Shown: piece after piece, positions 9,705-21,525 of the stretch | Layout: every line of letters begins with the position of its first letter | Position numbering within the stretch: the stretch's first letter is position 1 | Source of the DNA: Deferrisoma camini S3R1 | Lineage (GTDB): Bacteria; Desulfobacterota; Deferrisomatia; Deferrisomatales; Deferrisomataceae | Reading direction: 5' to 3' | Assembly: GCF_000526155.1 (NCBI RefSeq) | Contig: NZ_JAFN01000001.1 | Coordinates: 2,939,014 to 3,003,013, forward strand | DNA: 64,000 bases | Position numbers and translations under genes: made by a program | Notes under the pieces: generated by a model | What the model was told of the DNA's origin: nothing | Database searches by the model: none | The model's input: the letters and a program-made list of their open reading frames with translations, nothing else

Positions 9705-11234
9705 TCAGAGGTGGGCCGCGAAGCTCTTCTGCTTGCGGTGCTCCAGCTTGTTCAGGGCGTGCACGAACGCCTTGGCCGAGGCCACCACGATGTCGGTGTC
9801 GGCGGCCTGGCCGTTGGCCAGCACCCCGTCCTCCTCGATGCGCACGCTCACCTCGGCCTGGGCGTCGGTGCCGCCGGTGATCGAGTTGATGGAGAAGTGC
9901 ACCAGCCGGGGCTTACGGCCGGTGAGCTTCTTGATCACCGAGAAGGCCGCGTCCACCGGCCCGTCGCCAAACCCGGCCTCCTGGCGGGCCACCCCGTCCA
10001 TGAGGAGCTGCACCGTGGCGGTGGGCACGGTGACCGTGCCCGAGTTCACGTTCAGGTACAGCAGGCGGTACCGGTCGGGCAGCCGCAGCACCCGCTCGGC
10101 GATCAGGGCGTCCACGTCCTCGTCGTAGACCGTCTTCTTCTTGTCGGCCAGGGCCTTGAACGCCTCGAAGGCGCTCTCCATCTGCTCGTCCGTGAGGTCG
10201 TAGCCCAGGGCCTTGACCTTCTCTCGGAATGCGTGCCGGCCGGAGTGCTTGCCCAGCACCAGGGCGTTGGTGGGGATCCCCACGCTCTCCGGGGTCATGA
10301 TCTCGTAGGTGGTCTTCTCCTTGAGCACCCCGTCCTGGTGGATGCCCGACTCGTGGGCGAACGCGTTGGCGCCCACGACCGCCTTGTTGGGCTGGACCGG
10401 CAGGCCCGTGATCAGGCTGACCAACCGGCTGGTGGGGTAGATGTGCTGGGTGTCGATCCGGGTCGTGTAGGGCAGGCGGTCGGCCCGGGTGCGCAGGGCC
10501 ATCACCAGCTCCTCCAGCGAGGCGTTCCCGGCCCGCTCGCCGATGCCGTTGATCGTGCACTCCACCTGCCGGGCCCCGGCCTCCACGGCCGCCAGCGAGT
10601 TGGCCACGGCCAGGCCCAGGTCGTTGTGGCAGTGCACCGACACCACGGCCCGATCGATGTTGGGCACCCGCTCCATGACCCGGCGGATCATCTCCCCGAA
10701 CTCCTCCGGCACGGCGTAGCCCACCGTGTCGGGGATGTTCACGGTGGTGGCCCCGGCCTCGATCACGGCCTCCACCACCCGGCACAGGAACTCCAGGTCG
10801 CTGCGCACCGCGTCCTCGGCCGAGAACTCCACGTTCGAGGTGTACCGGCACGCGTGCTTCACGGCCTCCACGGCCTGCTCCAGCACCTGGTCCGGGGACT
10901 TGCGGAGCTTGTGCTCCATGTGGATCGGGCTGGTGGCGATGAACGTGTGGATGCGGGGGTTCTCGCCCCCCTTGAGGGCCTCCCAGGCCCGGTCGATGTC
11001 GGCCCGGTTGGCCCGGGCCAGCCCCGCCACCTCGCACCCCCGCACCTTGTCGGCGATCATCTTCACCGCGTCGAAGTCGCCCGGGGACGAGATCGGGAAC
11101 CCGGCCTCGATCACGTCGACCCGCAGCCGCTCCAGGGCCTGGGCGACCCGCAGCTTTTCCTCGAGGTTCATGGACGCGCCGGGGCTCTGCTCCCCGTCGC
11201 GCAAGGTCGTGTCGAAGATCTTCACGGTCTCCAT
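9705..11234 (-). CDS. leuA: 2-isopropylmalate synthase
   Basis: Commits 2-ketoisovalerate and acetyl-CoA to leucine. The 509-residue protein starts with [18 protein letters not shown], holding the metal and substrate residues. The HxH metal motif is in [15 protein letters not shown], and the [14 protein letters not shown] and GKHSGRHAF motifs follow. A C-terminal LeuA dimerisation/allosteric domain (about 380-509) is complete, so leucine feedback is expected. The GAGGGG site sits 7 nt before the ATG. It is spaced 39 nt after ilvC and 71 nt before leuC, consistent with one transcript. Confidence 0.95.
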   Translation of the reverse strand: METVKIFDTTLRDGEQSPGASMNLEEKLRVAQALERLRVDVIEAGFPISSPGDFDAVKMIADKVRGCEVAGLARANRADIDRAWEALKGGENPRIHTFIATSPIHMEHKLRKSPDQVLEQAVEAVKHACRYTSNVEFSAEDAVRSDLEFLCRVVEAVIEAGATTVNIPDTVGYAVPEEFGEMIRRVMERVPNIDRAVVSVHCHNDLGLAVANSLAAVEAGARQVECTINGIGERAGNASLEELVMALRTRADRLPYTTRIDTQHIYPTSRLVSLITGLPVQPNKAVVGANAFAHESGIHQDGVLKEKTTYEIMTPESVGIPTNALVLGKHSGRHAFREKVKALGYDLTDEQMESAFEAFKALADKKKTVYDEDVDALIAERVLRLPDRYRLLYLNVNSGTVTVPTATVQLLMDGVARQEAGFGDGPVDAAFSVIKKLTGRKPRLVHFSINSITGGTDAQAEVSVRIEEDGVLANGQAADTDIVVASAKAFVHALNKLEHRKQKSFAAHL

Positions 11235-11273
11235 GGCAGTTCCCCTCGGGCGGCGCCCCGTTTGGCCGCCCCG

Positions 11274-12716
<1,443 letters not shown>

Positions 12717-12764
12717 GTAGAAACGAGCCGATTCCCTCGCCGGGCTGACCGGCTTTTCCGCGGG

Positions 12765-13253
12765 TCACCCCCCGTTCTGCATGCCCCTGGGCATGGCCAC
12801 CTTGCCCGTGCGCACCACCTCTTTGATGCCCAGGGGCCGCATCAGCTCCAGGACGGCGCGGATCTTGTCCTCGCCGCCCGTCACCTCCACCGTGTAGGTC
12901 TTGGGGCTCACGTCCACGATCTTGCCCCGGAAGATGTCCATGAGCCGGAGGATCTCCGGCTTGGTCTCGGCCGTGGCCGCCACCTTCACAAGGACCAGCT
13001 CCCGGTCCAGGTACTGGCCCTCGTGGAGATCCGTCACCTTGAGCACATTCACCAGTTTGTGCAGCTGCTTGATGATCTGCTCGATGATCTGGTCGTCGCC
13101 TCGGGTGACGATGGTCATCAGGCTCACCGTGGGATCCTGGGTCTCGGCCACCGACAGGCTGTCGATGTTGAACCCCCTGCCGCTGAACAGCCCCGCCACC
13201 CGGGCCAGGACCCCGAACTCGTTCTCCACCAGCACGTTGATCGTATGGCGCAT
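12765..13253 (-). CDS. ilvN: Acetolactate synthase small (regulatory) subunit
   Basis: The regulatory partner of IlvB that confers valine feedback. The 162-residue protein has an N-terminal ACT domain ([28 protein letters not shown]) and a C-terminal ALS small-subunit domain (about 85-160). The valine-binding N/G region [10 protein letters not shown] is intact, so allosteric control is expected. The ATG is preceded by GGAGGG and lies 13 nt after the ilvB stop, so the two subunits are co-translated at similar levels. Confidence 0.95.
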   Translation of the reverse strand: MRHTINVLVENEFGVLARVAGLFSGRGFNIDSLSVAETQDPTVSLMTIVTRGDDQIIEQIIKQLHKLVNVLKVTDLHEGQYLDRELVLVKVAATAETKPEILRLMDIFRGKIVDVSPKTYTVEVTGGEDKIRAVLELMRPLGIKEVVRTGKVAMPRGMQNGG

Positions 13254-13266
13254 GGGAAGCCCTCCG

Positions 13267-14955
13267 TTACAGCAGCAGCATCTTGGTCAGGGGAGCCCCG
13301 GCCGGCACCATGGGGTACACCCCCTCCTCCGGATCCACATGGAAGTCCATCAGCACCGGGCCCGGGTGGGCCAGGGCCTGCTCGATCACCGGCCGCACCT
13401 CGTCAGGCCGGGTGGCCCGGAGCCCCAAGGCACCGTACGCCTCGGCCAGCTTCACGAAATCGGGGGCCACGTCCATGCGGGTGTGGGAGTACCTGCGGTC
13501 GTAGAACAGCTCCTGCCACTGCCTCACCATGCCCAGGAACCCGTTGTTCAGGATGGCCACCTTCACCGGTAGCTCGTACTGCACGGCCGTGGCCAGCTCC
13601 TGGATGTTCATCTGGATCGAGCCGTCGCCGGCGATGTCGATCACCACCCGGTCGGGGAACGCGGCCTGGGCCCCGATGGCCGCCGGGAACCCGTAGCCCA
13701 TGGTGCCCAGGCCACCGGAGGTCAGCCAGCACCGGGGCTCCTCCAGACGGAAGTACTGGGCGGCCCACATCTGGTTCTGGCCCACCTCGGTCGAGACGAT
13801 GCAGCGGCCTGCCGTGGCCTCGTGGAGCTGCTCCACCACGTACTGGGGCTTGATCACGTCCTCGCCCTGGCCGTAGTCCATCCGGTGGGCCCGGCGCCAC
13901 GCCTCGATCTCGGCGTGCCACTCCCGCAGGACCTCGTCCCGGGCTTCCCACTCGGGGCCGTGGACCAGCCCGAGCATCTTCTTCAGCACGTTCTTGGCGT
14001 CGCCCACGATGGGGATGTCCACCTGGACGTTCTTCGAGATGGAGGTGGGGTCGATGTCCACGTGGACGATCTTCGCGTTGGGCGCGAACTCGTCGATCTT
14101 GCCGGTCACCCGGTCGTCGAACCGGGCCCCCACCGCCACCAGCAGGTCGGCGTGGCTCACGGCCATGTTGGCCCGGTAGGTGCCGTGCATGCCCAGCATG
14201 CCCAGGAACAGGGGGTCGCTTCCCGGAAAGGCGCCCAGGCCCATCAGGGTGGTGGTCACCGGCAGCCTGAGTCGCCGGGCGAACTCGGTCAGCTCCCGGG
14301 ACGCGTTCGACAGGATCACGCCGCCGCCCGCGTACACCACCGGCCGCCGGGACTCGTGGACGGCCTTCAGGGCCTTCTTGATCTGGCCCAGGTGCCCTTC
14401 GTACGTCGGGTTGTACCCCCGCAGCTTGGCGGCCTCGGGGTACACGTACTCGGCCCGGCCCACGATCACGTCCTTGGGCAGGTCCACCAGCACCGGGCCC
14501 GGCCGGCCCGAACGGGCCAGGTAGAACGCCTCCTTGATGACCCGGGCCAGGTCCCGGACGTCCTTGACCAGATAGTTGTGCTTGGTGCACGGCCGGGTGA
14601 TCCCCACGATGTCGGCCTCTTGGAACGCGTCGTTGCCGATCAGGTGGGTGGGCACCTGGCCCGAGAACACCACGATCGGCACCGAGTCCATGTAGGCCGT
14701 GGCCAGTCCGGTGACGGTGTTGGTGGCGCCGGGGCCCGAGGTCACGAGGGCCACCCCCACCTCGCCGGTGGCCCGGGCGTACCCGTCGGCCGCGTGCACC
14801 GCCGCCTGCTCGTGCCGGACCAGGATGTGGCGGATGTCCGAGTCGTACAGCACGTCGTAGATGTTCAGCACCACCCCGCCGGGGTAGCCGAACAGGGTGT
14901 GCACCCCCTCCTTGCGCAAACTCTCCACGAAGATCTCGGCACCGGTTCGTTCCAC
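13267..14955 (-). CDS. ilvB: Acetolactate synthase large (catalytic) subunit
   Basis: The ThDP- and FAD-dependent enzyme making acetolactate or acetohydroxybutyrate. I place the start at the GTG preceded by AAGGAGGT ([18 protein letters not shown]), giving 562 residues. A longer ATG frame exists, but its first 44 residues are encoded by the intergenic repeat and should be discarded. The catalytic glutamate is in [18 protein letters not shown]. The ThDP-binding GDGS...NN motif runs from [14 protein letters not shown] to ILNNGF. The order ilvB-ilvN is standard. Confidence 0.95.
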   Translation of the reverse strand: MERTGAEIFVESLRKEGVHTLFGYPGGVVLNIYDVLYDSDIRHILVRHEQAAVHAADGYARATGEVGVALVTSGPGATNTVTGLATAYMDSVPIVVFSGQVPTHLIGNDAFQEADIVGITRPCTKHNYLVKDVRDLARVIKEAFYLARSGRPGPVLVDLPKDVIVGRAEYVYPEAAKLRGYNPTYEGHLGQIKKALKAVHESRRPVVYAGGGVILSNASRELTEFARRLRLPVTTTLMGLGAFPGSDPLFLGMLGMHGTYRANMAVSHADLLVAVGARFDDRVTGKIDEFAPNAKIVHVDIDPTSISKNVQVDIPIVGDAKNVLKKMLGLVHGPEWEARDEVLREWHAEIEAWRRAHRMDYGQGEDVIKPQYVVEQLHEATAGRCIVSTEVGQNQMWAAQYFRLEEPRCWLTSGGLGTMGYGFPAAIGAQAAFPDRVVIDIAGDGSIQMNIQELATAVQYELPVKVAILNNGFLGMVRQWQELFYDRRYSHTRMDVAPDFVKLAEAYGALGLRATRPDEVRPVIEQALAHPGPVLMDFHVDPEEGVYPMVPAGAPLTKMLLL

Positions 14956-14972
14956 GGGTACCTCCTTGAAAC

Positions 14973-15320
14973 TTCGGTCGTTGGTCGTCAGTCGTTGGTC
15001 GTTGGTCTGGGCCTTCGGCCCGCTAGAAGGCTGGAAAGCTAGGATGCCAGAAGGCTTGAAACCCTCCGTAATCTCCCAGCATTCCAAGCATGACCACGCC
15101 TCTTTGGCGCCACCTCACGGTCTCGGGGGGCATGGGGTCTGCTGGAGAGCCGCGTGCGGCTCCTTGGCTCGCCGCGCAGCGCCTCCAACGCTCGCACCGT
15201 GAAACCGTTCGGTCCCCGGCCGGACTGCCATGAAACCACCGTCGGTGCCCCGTGCCTGCGCGGCGAATCTCATGCCCGGCTTCGCGCGCGGCCGGAAGCG
15301 GACCCCATGCCCCACCGCCG
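14973..15320. repeat. Composite intergenic repeat upstream of ilvB
   Basis: Starts with AACTTCGGTCGTTGGTCGTC and further GTTGGTC heptamers, then GGGCCTTCGGCCCGC, CTAGAAGGCTGGAAAGC, and the third 187-bp module. It lies directly upstream of the ilvB ribosome site, so any ilvB promoter must lie within or beyond it. The remaining sequence to 15515 has no gene. Confidence 0.75.
15127..15313. repeat. 187-bp inverted-end (MITE-like) module, copy 3
   Basis: Left end GGGGCATGGGGTCTGCT (15127-15143) and right end AGCGGACCCCATGCCCC (15297-15313). It is more diverged than copies 1 and 2, including a one-base loss at AATCTC-ATGCCC that breaks any shared reading frame. That argues the module is not protein-coding. 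Confidence 0.72.
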
Positions 15321-15465
15321 AAACTGTGCGGGGATCGGTTCGAGTTATTTCTTCGCAAACAGGCCGCCTCGCGGTCTACTGGAGCTGAATTCCGGTTCCT
15401 GAAACCCATGCCCCTGGCCGCAACGTCCCGGATCCGCTTTCGTCCGCGGGGCCCTGATGCGCCAA

Positions 15466-15489
15466 CGGCCGGCCCATGGGGGCCGGCCG
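15466..15489 (-). terminator. Candidate hairpin downstream of ilvD
   Basis: CGGCCGGCCC (15466-15475) pairs perfectly with GGGCCGGCCG (15480-15489) around a 4-nt loop, 27 bp past the ilvD stop. No T-run follows on the minus strand, so it would be a weak or factor-dependent end, or a transcript-stabilising hairpin. Confidence 0.35.
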
Positions 15490-15515
15490 CCGGCGGAACC
15501 TATGAAGCGATCGGA

Positions 15516-17171
15516 TCAGCCCTGCAGCACGGCCCCGGTGTTGGCCGAGGTAACAAGTCGAGCGTACCGAAGGAGCCAGCCGGCCGAGACCTTGGGCTCG
15601 GGCTCGACCCACCGGCCGCGGCGGGCCTCGAGCTCGGCCGGGTCCACCCGCAGCTCGAGCCGCCGGCCGGGGATGTCCAGCTCCACCTCGTCGCCGTCTT
15701 GCACCAGGGCGATGGGACCGCCGGCCGCGGCCTCGGGGCTCACGTGGCCCACGCACGGCCCGCGGGTGCCCCCGCTGAACCGGCCGTCGGTCACCAGGGC
15801 CACACTCTCCCCCAGGCCCATCCCCATGAGCGCGGCGGTGGGCGCCAGCATCTCCCGCATGCCCGGCCCGCCCCGCGGCCCTTCGTATCGGATCACCACC
15901 ACGGTGCCCGGCCGGATCTCGCCTCCCATGATGGCGGCCATGGCCGCCTCTTCCGAGTCGAAGCACCGCGCCGTGCCCACGAACCGCATCATGCCCGGGC
16001 TCACCCCCGACTGCTTGACCACGGCCCCGTCCGGCGCGAGGCTCCCTCGCAGGATCGCGATGCCCCCCTCGGGCCGCACCGGCTCTTCCGCGGATCGGAT
16101 CACCGCGTCGTCGAGCCACTCCACCGAGGCCGCCGCCTGGCGCACCGAGACCTCCGCCACCGACGGGGCCTCGACCAGCCGGTCCGCCAGCCGGTGGAGC
16201 ACCGCCATCACCCCGCCGGCCGCGTCCAGGTCCTCCATGAAGTGGTCCCCCGCCGGGCGCAGGGAGCACAGCTGGGGGGTCTCGCGGCTCAGCTCGTCGA
16301 ACCGCTCCAGGGGCAGGTCCACCCCGGCCTCCCGGGCGATGGCGCACAGGTGGAGCACGGAGTTGGTGCTGCCGCCCAGGGCCAGGTCCAGGCGGATCGC
16401 GTTGGCGAACGCGCCGGGGGTCATGACGTGCCGGGGCCGGACCCCCTGCCGCACCAGCTCCACCACCCGCTGGCCGCTGGCATAGGCCAGGTGGCGCTTC
16501 CGAGCGCTCACGGCGAGCGCCGTGCCGCAGCCGGGAAGGCTCATGCCCAGGGCCTCGGTCAGGCAGGCCATGGTGTTGGCCGTGTAGAGCCCCTGGCAGG
16601 AGCCGCATCCGGGGCAGGCCTCCTGCTCGCAGGCCTCCAGCTCCTCGGCCCCGATCTCGCCGGCCTGGTGCCGGGCCATGGCCTCGAAGGTGTCCCGCAC
16701 GAAGCTGAGCCTCCGACCCCGGTACCGGCCGGCCATCATGGGCCCGGCCGTCACCACGATGGACGGCACGTCGAGCCGGGCCGCGGCCATCAGCATGCCG
16801 GGGGTGATCTTGTCGCAGTTGGTCAGGAGCACCAGGCCGTCGAGGCTGTGGGCCTCGACCACGCTCTCGATCATGTCCGCGATGAGCTCGCGGCTGGGCA
16901 GGCTGTAGCGCATGCCCCCGTGGCCCATGGCGATGCCGTCGCAGATGCCCGGCACCCCGAACAGGAACGGGTAGCCGCCCCCGGCGTGCACCCCCTTCTC
17001 GGCGAACCGCTCCAGGTCGCGCATGCCCACGTGGCCGGCGATCAGGTCGGTGAAACTGGAGGCGATCCCGATCAGGGGCTTGCCGAGCTCGTTCCTCGGC
17101 ATGCCGGTGGCCGAGAGCAGGGCCCTGTGGGGGGCCCGTTCCAGTCCCTGGGTGATGCGGTCGCTTCTCAC
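15516..17171 (-). CDS. ilvD: Dihydroxy-acid dehydratase
   Basis: The iron-sulfur dehydratase giving 2-keto acids for valine, isoleucine and leucine. The start is a GTG in a GTGA overlap with the DUF465 gene stop. The 551 residues fit the family. Cluster cysteines are in [13 protein letters not shown] and [18 protein letters not shown]. Conserved [24 protein letters not shown] and [19 protein letters not shown] motifs follow. It is separated from ilvB by about 560 bp of repeat DNA, so it may be on a separate transcript with the small upstream gene. Confidence 0.95.
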   Translation of the reverse strand: MRSDRITQGLERAPHRALLSATGMPRNELGKPLIGIASSFTDLIAGHVGMRDLERFAEKGVHAGGGYPFLFGVPGICDGIAMGHGGMRYSLPSRELIADMIESVVEAHSLDGLVLLTNCDKITPGMLMAAARLDVPSIVVTAGPMMAGRYRGRRLSFVRDTFEAMARHQAGEIGAEELEACEQEACPGCGSCQGLYTANTMACLTEALGMSLPGCGTALAVSARKRHLAYASGQRVVELVRQGVRPRHVMTPGAFANAIRLDLALGGSTNSVLHLCAIAREAGVDLPLERFDELSRETPQLCSLRPAGDHFMEDLDAAGGVMAVLHRLADRLVEAPSVAEVSVRQAAASVEWLDDAVIRSAEEPVRPEGGIAILRGSLAPDGAVVKQSGVSPGMMRFVGTARCFDSEEAAMAAIMGGEIRPGTVVVIRYEGPRGGPGMREMLAPTAALMGMGLGESVALVTDGRFSGGTRGPCVGHVSPEAAAGGPIALVQDGDEVELDIPGRRLELRVDPAELEARRGRWVEPEPKVSAGWLLRYARLVTSANTGAVLQG

Positions 17172-17422
17172 GGCGCGTCTCCCGATCCGGTCTCGGGGTG
17201 GGCTTTTCGGTACGCCAGGATCATCCGGGCCATCCGATCCTTGCCGGCCAGCTTGAGCTTCTGAATCTTCTTGCGCTCCATCTCCTCGTCCGGCGTCAGG
17301 TGGGGCCGGCGGTTGAGCTCCTCCAGGATGCGCTCGTAACGTTGGTGCGCCTCCATCTCCCGCCGGAACTCCTCGCTCTCCTTCATCAGGATCTTGGCGA
17401 TGGCTTCGTCCCGTTTCTCCAT
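17168..17422 (-). CDS. DUF465 / YdcH-like small coiled-coil protein
   Basis: An 84-residue, highly charged protein, mostly helical, with the DUF465-like core [35 protein letters not shown]. The ATG ([10 protein letters not shown]) is preceded by AAGGAGGGAGG. A longer upstream frame lacks a ribosome site. The family function is unknown. Its stop overlaps the ilvD GTG by 4 nt, so the two are translationally coupled. Confidence 0.75.
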   Translation of the reverse strand: MEKRDEAIAKILMKESEEFRREMEAHQRYERILEELNRRPHLTPDEEMERKKIQKLKLAGKDRMARMILAYRKAHPETGSGDAP

Positions 17423-17687
17423 CCTCCCTCCTTGCGGCTCCTCCCCCCGAGGCCGGCGCCTAAGCGGGCGGCGGTGGGACAGGGACCGCATCCTACGAGC
17501 AGGATCCGGCCGTGTCAACGCATCCACCCGTATTTTCAACGCTTTTACAGCGAGGCCAAAAACCGTTTCCGGCGGGAGAAACCCTCCCGGCGGTTCCTTG
17601 ACCGTGGAACCGCCCCTGTACTACGTTCGGCGGCGGTTTGTGGGAGTTTCGGCCACGCCGGCCACCCGGGGCAAGGAGACCGGCTCG

Positions 17688-19259
17688 ATGGAGCGTTTCG
17701 ACTTTCTGGTGCTCGGCAGCGGGATCGGCGGGCTCACGTTCGCCCTGGAGGTGGCCGAGACCGGGACCGTGGGGGTGGTCACCAAGAAGGAGCGGGGGGA
17801 GTCCAACACCAACTACGCCCAGGGCGGCATCGCCGCCGTGTTGGACCCGGAGGACTCCTTCGAGTCCCACGTGGCCGACACCCTGGAGGCCGGGGCCGGG
17901 CTGTGCCACCGAGAGGTGGTGGAACGGGTGGTGCGGGAGGCGCCCGAGCACATCCGCCGGCTGGCCCGCTGGGGGGTCGAGTTCACCCCGGCGAAGCGAG
18001 CCGGGCTTGCCTTCGATCTGGGCCAGGAGGGCGGACACTCCCGCCGACGCATCGTGCACGCCCGGGACATGACCGGCCGCGAGGTGGAGCAGGCCCTGCT
18101 CCGCAGGGCCCGGGAGAGCGGGAGCATCCGGTTCTTCGAGAACCACTTCGCCGTCGACCTGATCCGGGACTCCGCAGGCCGGTGTGGGGGGGCCCACGTG
18201 CTCGCCGCCGACGGCCGGATCGTGCCGTTCCTGGCGCCGGTCACGTGCCTGGCCACCGGCGGCGCGGGCAAGGTGTACCTGTACACCTCCAACCCCGACA
18301 TCGCCTCGGGCGACGGCCTGGCCATGGCCTACCGGGCCGGCGCAACCCTGGCGAACCTGGAGTTCATGCAGTTCCATCCCACCTGCCTGTACCACCCCCA
18401 GGCCAAGAACTTCCTGATCAGCGAGGCCGTGCGGGGCGAGGGCGGGGTGCTGAGGTTGCGCTCCGGCGAGACGTTCATGGAGCGATACCACCCCCGGGGC
18501 TGCCTGGCTCCCCGGGACGTGGTGGCCCGGGCCATCGACGCCGAGATGAAACGCACCGGCGACGAGCACGTGCTCCTGGACATCTCACACCGGGATCCCG
18601 AGTTCGTGCGCAGCCGGTTCCCGGGCATCCATGCGGCGTGCCTCCGGTACGGCATCGACATCACGCGGGACCCGATCCCGGTGGTGCCGGCGGCCCACTA
18701 CCTGTGCGGCGGGGTCTGGGTGGACGCCCGCGGCCGGTCGGACGTGCCGGGGCTGTACGCGGTGGGCGAGGTGGCGTGCACCGGGCTCCACGGGGCCAAC
18801 CGCCTCGCCAGCAACAGCCTGCTGGAGGCCCTGGTGTTCGCCACGGCGGCGGCCCGGGACGCGCGCGTCCGGGCCCGGCAGGCCGGGCCCATCGACCCGC
18901 CCCCGCCGTGGGAGGCAGGGGGCAGCCGGGAGCCCGACGAGGACGTGGTGGTCACCCAGAACTGGGACGAGATCCGCCGGACCATGTGGAACTACGTCGG
19001 GATCGTGCGCACCGACCGCCGCCTGTCCCGGGCCCGGCGCAGGGTCGATCTGATCCACGAGGAGGTCCGCGACCACCTGCGCAGGTACCGCCCCTCGGCC
19101 GACCTGCTGGAACTGCGGAACCTGGCCCAGGTGGCCGACCTGATGGTGCGGTGCGCCGCCCACCGCCGGGAGAGCCGGGGCCTCCACTACAACGCCGACC
19201 ACCCCGCGCCCCGTGACGAGTGGCGACGCGACACCTTCGTGCGGAGGGAGGTGCCGTGA
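17688..19259 (+). CDS. nadB: L-aspartate oxidase
   Basis: The FAD enzyme oxidising aspartate to iminoaspartate, first step of de novo NAD synthesis; anaerobes can use fumarate as acceptor. I choose the ATG (MERFDFLVLGSGIGG) after a CAAGGAGA site, because the upstream in-frame extension is not protein-like. The 523 residues fit. The FAD motif is LGSGIGGLTFALEVAE. Further motifs are NYAQGGIAAV, HARDMTGREVEQALL, EFMQFHPTCLYHP and the substrate loop LISEAVRGEGG. nadA and nadC are not in the window. It overlaps the next gene. Confidence 0.94.
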   Translation: MERFDFLVLGSGIGGLTFALEVAETGTVGVVTKKERGESNTNYAQGGIAAVLDPEDSFESHVADTLEAGAGLCHREVVERVVREAPEHIRRLARWGVEFTPAKRAGLAFDLGQEGGHSRRRIVHARDMTGREVEQALLRRARESGSIRFFENHFAVDLIRDSAGRCGGAHVLAADGRIVPFLAPVTCLATGGAGKVYLYTSNPDIASGDGLAMAYRAGATLANLEFMQFHPTCLYHPQAKNFLISEAVRGEGGVLRLRSGETFMERYHPRGCLAPRDVVARAIDAEMKRTGDEHVLLDISHRDPEFVRSRFPGIHAACLRYGIDITRDPIPVVPAAHYLCGGVWVDARGRSDVPGLYAVGEVACTGLHGANRLASNSLLEALVFATAAARDARVRARQAGPIDPPPPWEAGGSREPDEDVVVTQNWDEIRRTMWNYVGIVRTDRRLSRARRRVDLIHEEVRDHLRRYRPSADLLELRNLAQVADLMVRCAAHRRESRGLHYNADHPAPRDEWRRDTFVRREVP

Positions 19260-19636
19260 AGCCCCGGCCGTACACGGAGTCGGTGCTGGTGGTGGACGAC
19301 ACCGAGTTCATGGCCCGGGTGCTGGCCGACATGCTCACCGGCGCCGGGTACCGGGTGCTGGTGGCCCTGGGCGGCCCCGAGGCCCTGAAGGTGTACGAAC
19401 GCGAGCTCCCCGACGTCGTGACCCTGGACGTGGTCATGCCCGGTATGGACGGCATCCAGGTGTTGCGGCTGCTGCGCGAGATCGATCCGGCCTGCCGGGT
19501 GATCATGGTCTCGGCGGTGGGCCACGAGGCCAGGGTGCTCGAGGCCGTGCAGCTGGGGGCCCGGAACTACGTGCTCAAGCCCGTGGACAAGGACAAGCTC
19601 CTCGGCGCGGTGCGAAGGGCGCTGGACGAGTACTGA
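19256..19636 (+). CDS. Single-domain response regulator (CheY-like receiver)
   Basis: A stand-alone receiver domain of 126 residues. The GTG start sits in a GTGA overlap with the nadB stop and follows GGAGGGAGG, inside the nadB 3' end. Conserved acidic residues are in VLVVDDTEFM, the phosphoacceptor aspartate is in VVTLDVVMPGMDG, the switch threonine position is serine in MVSAVGHEA, and the lysine is in VLKPVDKDK. There is no output domain and no neighbouring kinase. It resembles the CheY at 54403 in sequence style. Its pairing with nadB is unexplained. Confidence 0.85.
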   Translation: MKPRPYTESVLVVDDTEFMARVLADMLTGAGYRVLVALGGPEALKVYERELPDVVTLDVVMPGMDGIQVLRLLREIDPACRVIMVSAVGHEARVLEAVQLGARNYVLKPVDKDKLLGAVRRALDEY

Positions 19637-19671
19637 TACGTATCAACCAGGTGACAAAATAGGCACACTTC

Positions 19672-19925
19672 CCAGTAACTTCGGTCCACGGTCTTCGGTC
19701 TTCGGTCTCCTGGCCCCCTGAGCAGAGGGGCAAGGAACCTGCCTCCGGCCGGGCGCGGGTGCCGGGGGCAGAGACTATAGAGGAATTCCGGGCAGATCGG
19801 CCCGTTAGGCGGGCGGCCGCTCCAACAGACCCCATGCCCCCGAGGTCTTGGCGTCGGGATTTCAGGAGCCGCCCAGCCGCCCTGCGGGCCGAAAGCCCCA
19901 GACCGACGACCAACGACCGAAGATA
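19672..19925. repeat. Composite intergenic repeat fragments
   Basis: CAGTAACTTCGGTCCACGGTC with TTCGGTC heptamers (19675-19711) is followed by an inverted fragment at about 19795-19925. That fragment contains ACAGACCCCATGCCCCCGAG (one end of the 187-bp module), CCCTGCGGGCCGAAAGCCCC and CGACCAACGACCGAAG. The two parts therefore face each other. No gene is present between 19637 and 20002. Confidence 0.7.
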
Positions 19926-20002
19926 GAGCCGGTCAGGGATGTGAGCGCACCCAACAACCCCACGGACGGGTTCTCGGTGGCAACCATCGAAACGAGAGGG
20001 CG

Positions 20003-21511
20003 ATGGCGGAGAGCCTGACGATCGAGGCCAGGGCGGGGCGGGTGTATCTGCGGGTGCCGCACGACCCGGCCCCGTTGTCGGCGGTGGTGCGCAGGCTCCG
20101 GCAGGACCTGCCCGGGGTGGCCATCGACTGGGTGGCGGTGCGGGAGGCCTACCTGTACGGCCGGGGCCGGGCGTTTCCGGTGGCCCACCGTAGTGCCGAG
20201 GCGTTCCGCGGCGAGAAGGCCAAGATCCGGTTCTCCGACGACGGGCTGACCGCCTACCTGATCCTGTACCCGCCCAAGGGCCGGGGGGCCCGGCTCACGG
20301 AAGAGGAGCTGGGCGAACTCGTGCGCGCCTACGGCGTGCCCGACGAGCTCTTGGACGCCGACGCCCTGCGGCGGGCGTTCCTGCGGCGCAGCTACCTGGA
20401 GCCCGAGGGGATCGCCCGGGGCCGTCCGCCGGTGGACGGACACCCCTCTCGGGTGGAGTGGCGGGGCGGAGCCCCGGTGGATCCCGACGCGTTCCTGTCG
20501 GCCCTGGAGGCCGGCGCCGACATGGCAGAGCCCTCTCTGCTGGTGGTGGAGCCGGGGCAGGCCGCGGGCACCTTCGTGCCCCCGGGCCGGGGCACACCGG
20601 GGCTGACGGTGAGGGGGGAGCCGATCCCGCCCCGGCCGGGGGAGAACCGGGTGCGGCTGGGCGCGGGGCTGGGCTTGGCGCCCGACGGCCGCACGGTGGT
20701 GGCCCAGGCGGCAGGCCAGGTCCGATTCACCGACCCGGAGCGCTCGCAGGCGTACCTGATGCCGGTGGTGCGGGTGGCGTCGGCCCAGGACCTGCGGCGG
20801 TGGAGGGACGAGGTCATTCCCGCCACGGTGGTGGTGGAGGGGGACCTGGAGGCGCCGTTCCCGGTTCGGGTGCTGGGCGACCTGGAGGTCCGGGGCAGCC
20901 TGATCCGCTCCCCGGTGGAGGTGATGGGCTCCCTGTTCACGGCGGCCGGAGTGATCCAGACCCGTGCGGTGCCCCTCCGGGTGGGCGGCGTGGTGTCGGC
21001 CGAGTTCTTCGAACGGGCCCACGTGATCGCCTCGGTGATCCATGTCCGCCGATACTCCATGAAGGGCCGCCTCACCGCCCTTCGAGCGATCTGGGTGGCC
21101 GGCGGCGGGGCCTGCCGGGGCGGGCTCCTGGAGGCGGGCGAACGGATTCGGGCCGGGGAGCTCGGAAGCCCCAACAACCTGGCCACCGAGGTCTCGGTGG
21201 CACGGGTCCGGATCATCGACCCGTTCCGGTCCGCCTTCTCCGGCTGGGCCGCCTTGCTCTCCCAACAGGCCCGAACCGAGGGAGCCCCCGCCTCCCTGGA
21301 AGCGGCCGCGGACGAGTGGGAAGCCCGGGCCCAGGCCCTGCCCGAACCCGATCCGATCCGAGGCCGGGTCGAGGCGGAAAAGGTGTTCCCCGGGGTCACG
21401 GTGCGGGTGGGCACGGCCGTGCGGAAGATGGAGAACCCGGTGGGCCGGGTCGAGTTCACCTACGAGCGGTTCGGCCCCCACGGCCGGGTCGCCATGCAGC
21501 GCAAGGGCTGA
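20003..21511 (+). CDS. FapA / DUF342 family polymer-forming protein
   Basis: A 502-residue soluble protein of the FapA (DUF342) family. The N-terminal region (about 1-160) matches the family pre-domain. The core (about 190-400) has the repetitive right-handed beta-helix style, for example VVVEGDLEAPFPVRVLGDLEV and GSLIRSPVEVMGSLFTAAGV. The C-terminus (VEAEKVFPGVTVRVGTAV...YERFGPHGRV) matches the usual ending. In other bacteria FapA-like proteins are linked to surface, membrane or signalling functions, but the mechanism is unclear. The ATG follows GAGAGGG. Confidence 0.75.
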   Translation: MAESLTIEARAGRVYLRVPHDPAPLSAVVRRLRQDLPGVAIDWVAVREAYLYGRGRAFPVAHRSAEAFRGEKAKIRFSDDGLTAYLILYPPKGRGARLTEEELGELVRAYGVPDELLDADALRRAFLRRSYLEPEGIARGRPPVDGHPSRVEWRGGAPVDPDAFLSALEAGADMAEPSLLVVEPGQAAGTFVPPGRGTPGLTVRGEPIPPRPGENRVRLGAGLGLAPDGRTVVAQAAGQVRFTDPERSQAYLMPVVRVASAQDLRRWRDEVIPATVVVEGDLEAPFPVRVLGDLEVRGSLIRSPVEVMGSLFTAAGVIQTRAVPLRVGGVVSAEFFERAHVIASVIHVRRYSMKGRLTALRAIWVAGGGACRGGLLEAGERIRAGELGSPNNLATEVSVARVRIIDPFRSAFSGWAALLSQQARTEGAPASLEAAADEWEARAQALPEPDPIRGRVEAEKVFPGVTVRVGTAVRKMENPVGRVEFTYERFGPHGRVAMQRKG

Positions 21512-21525
21512 GCCGGGGAGCCCGA

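Noticed and set aside
14956-15087. 44-residue N-terminal extension of IlvB from an upstream ATG
   Set aside because: It is encoded by intergenic repeat DNA; the GTG at 14953-14955 has an AAGGAGGT site.
19634-19645. TGATACGTATCA palindrome at the response-regulator stop
   Set aside because: A perfect 12-bp palindrome, but single-copy here, overlapping a stop codon and with no T-run; too little to call a site.
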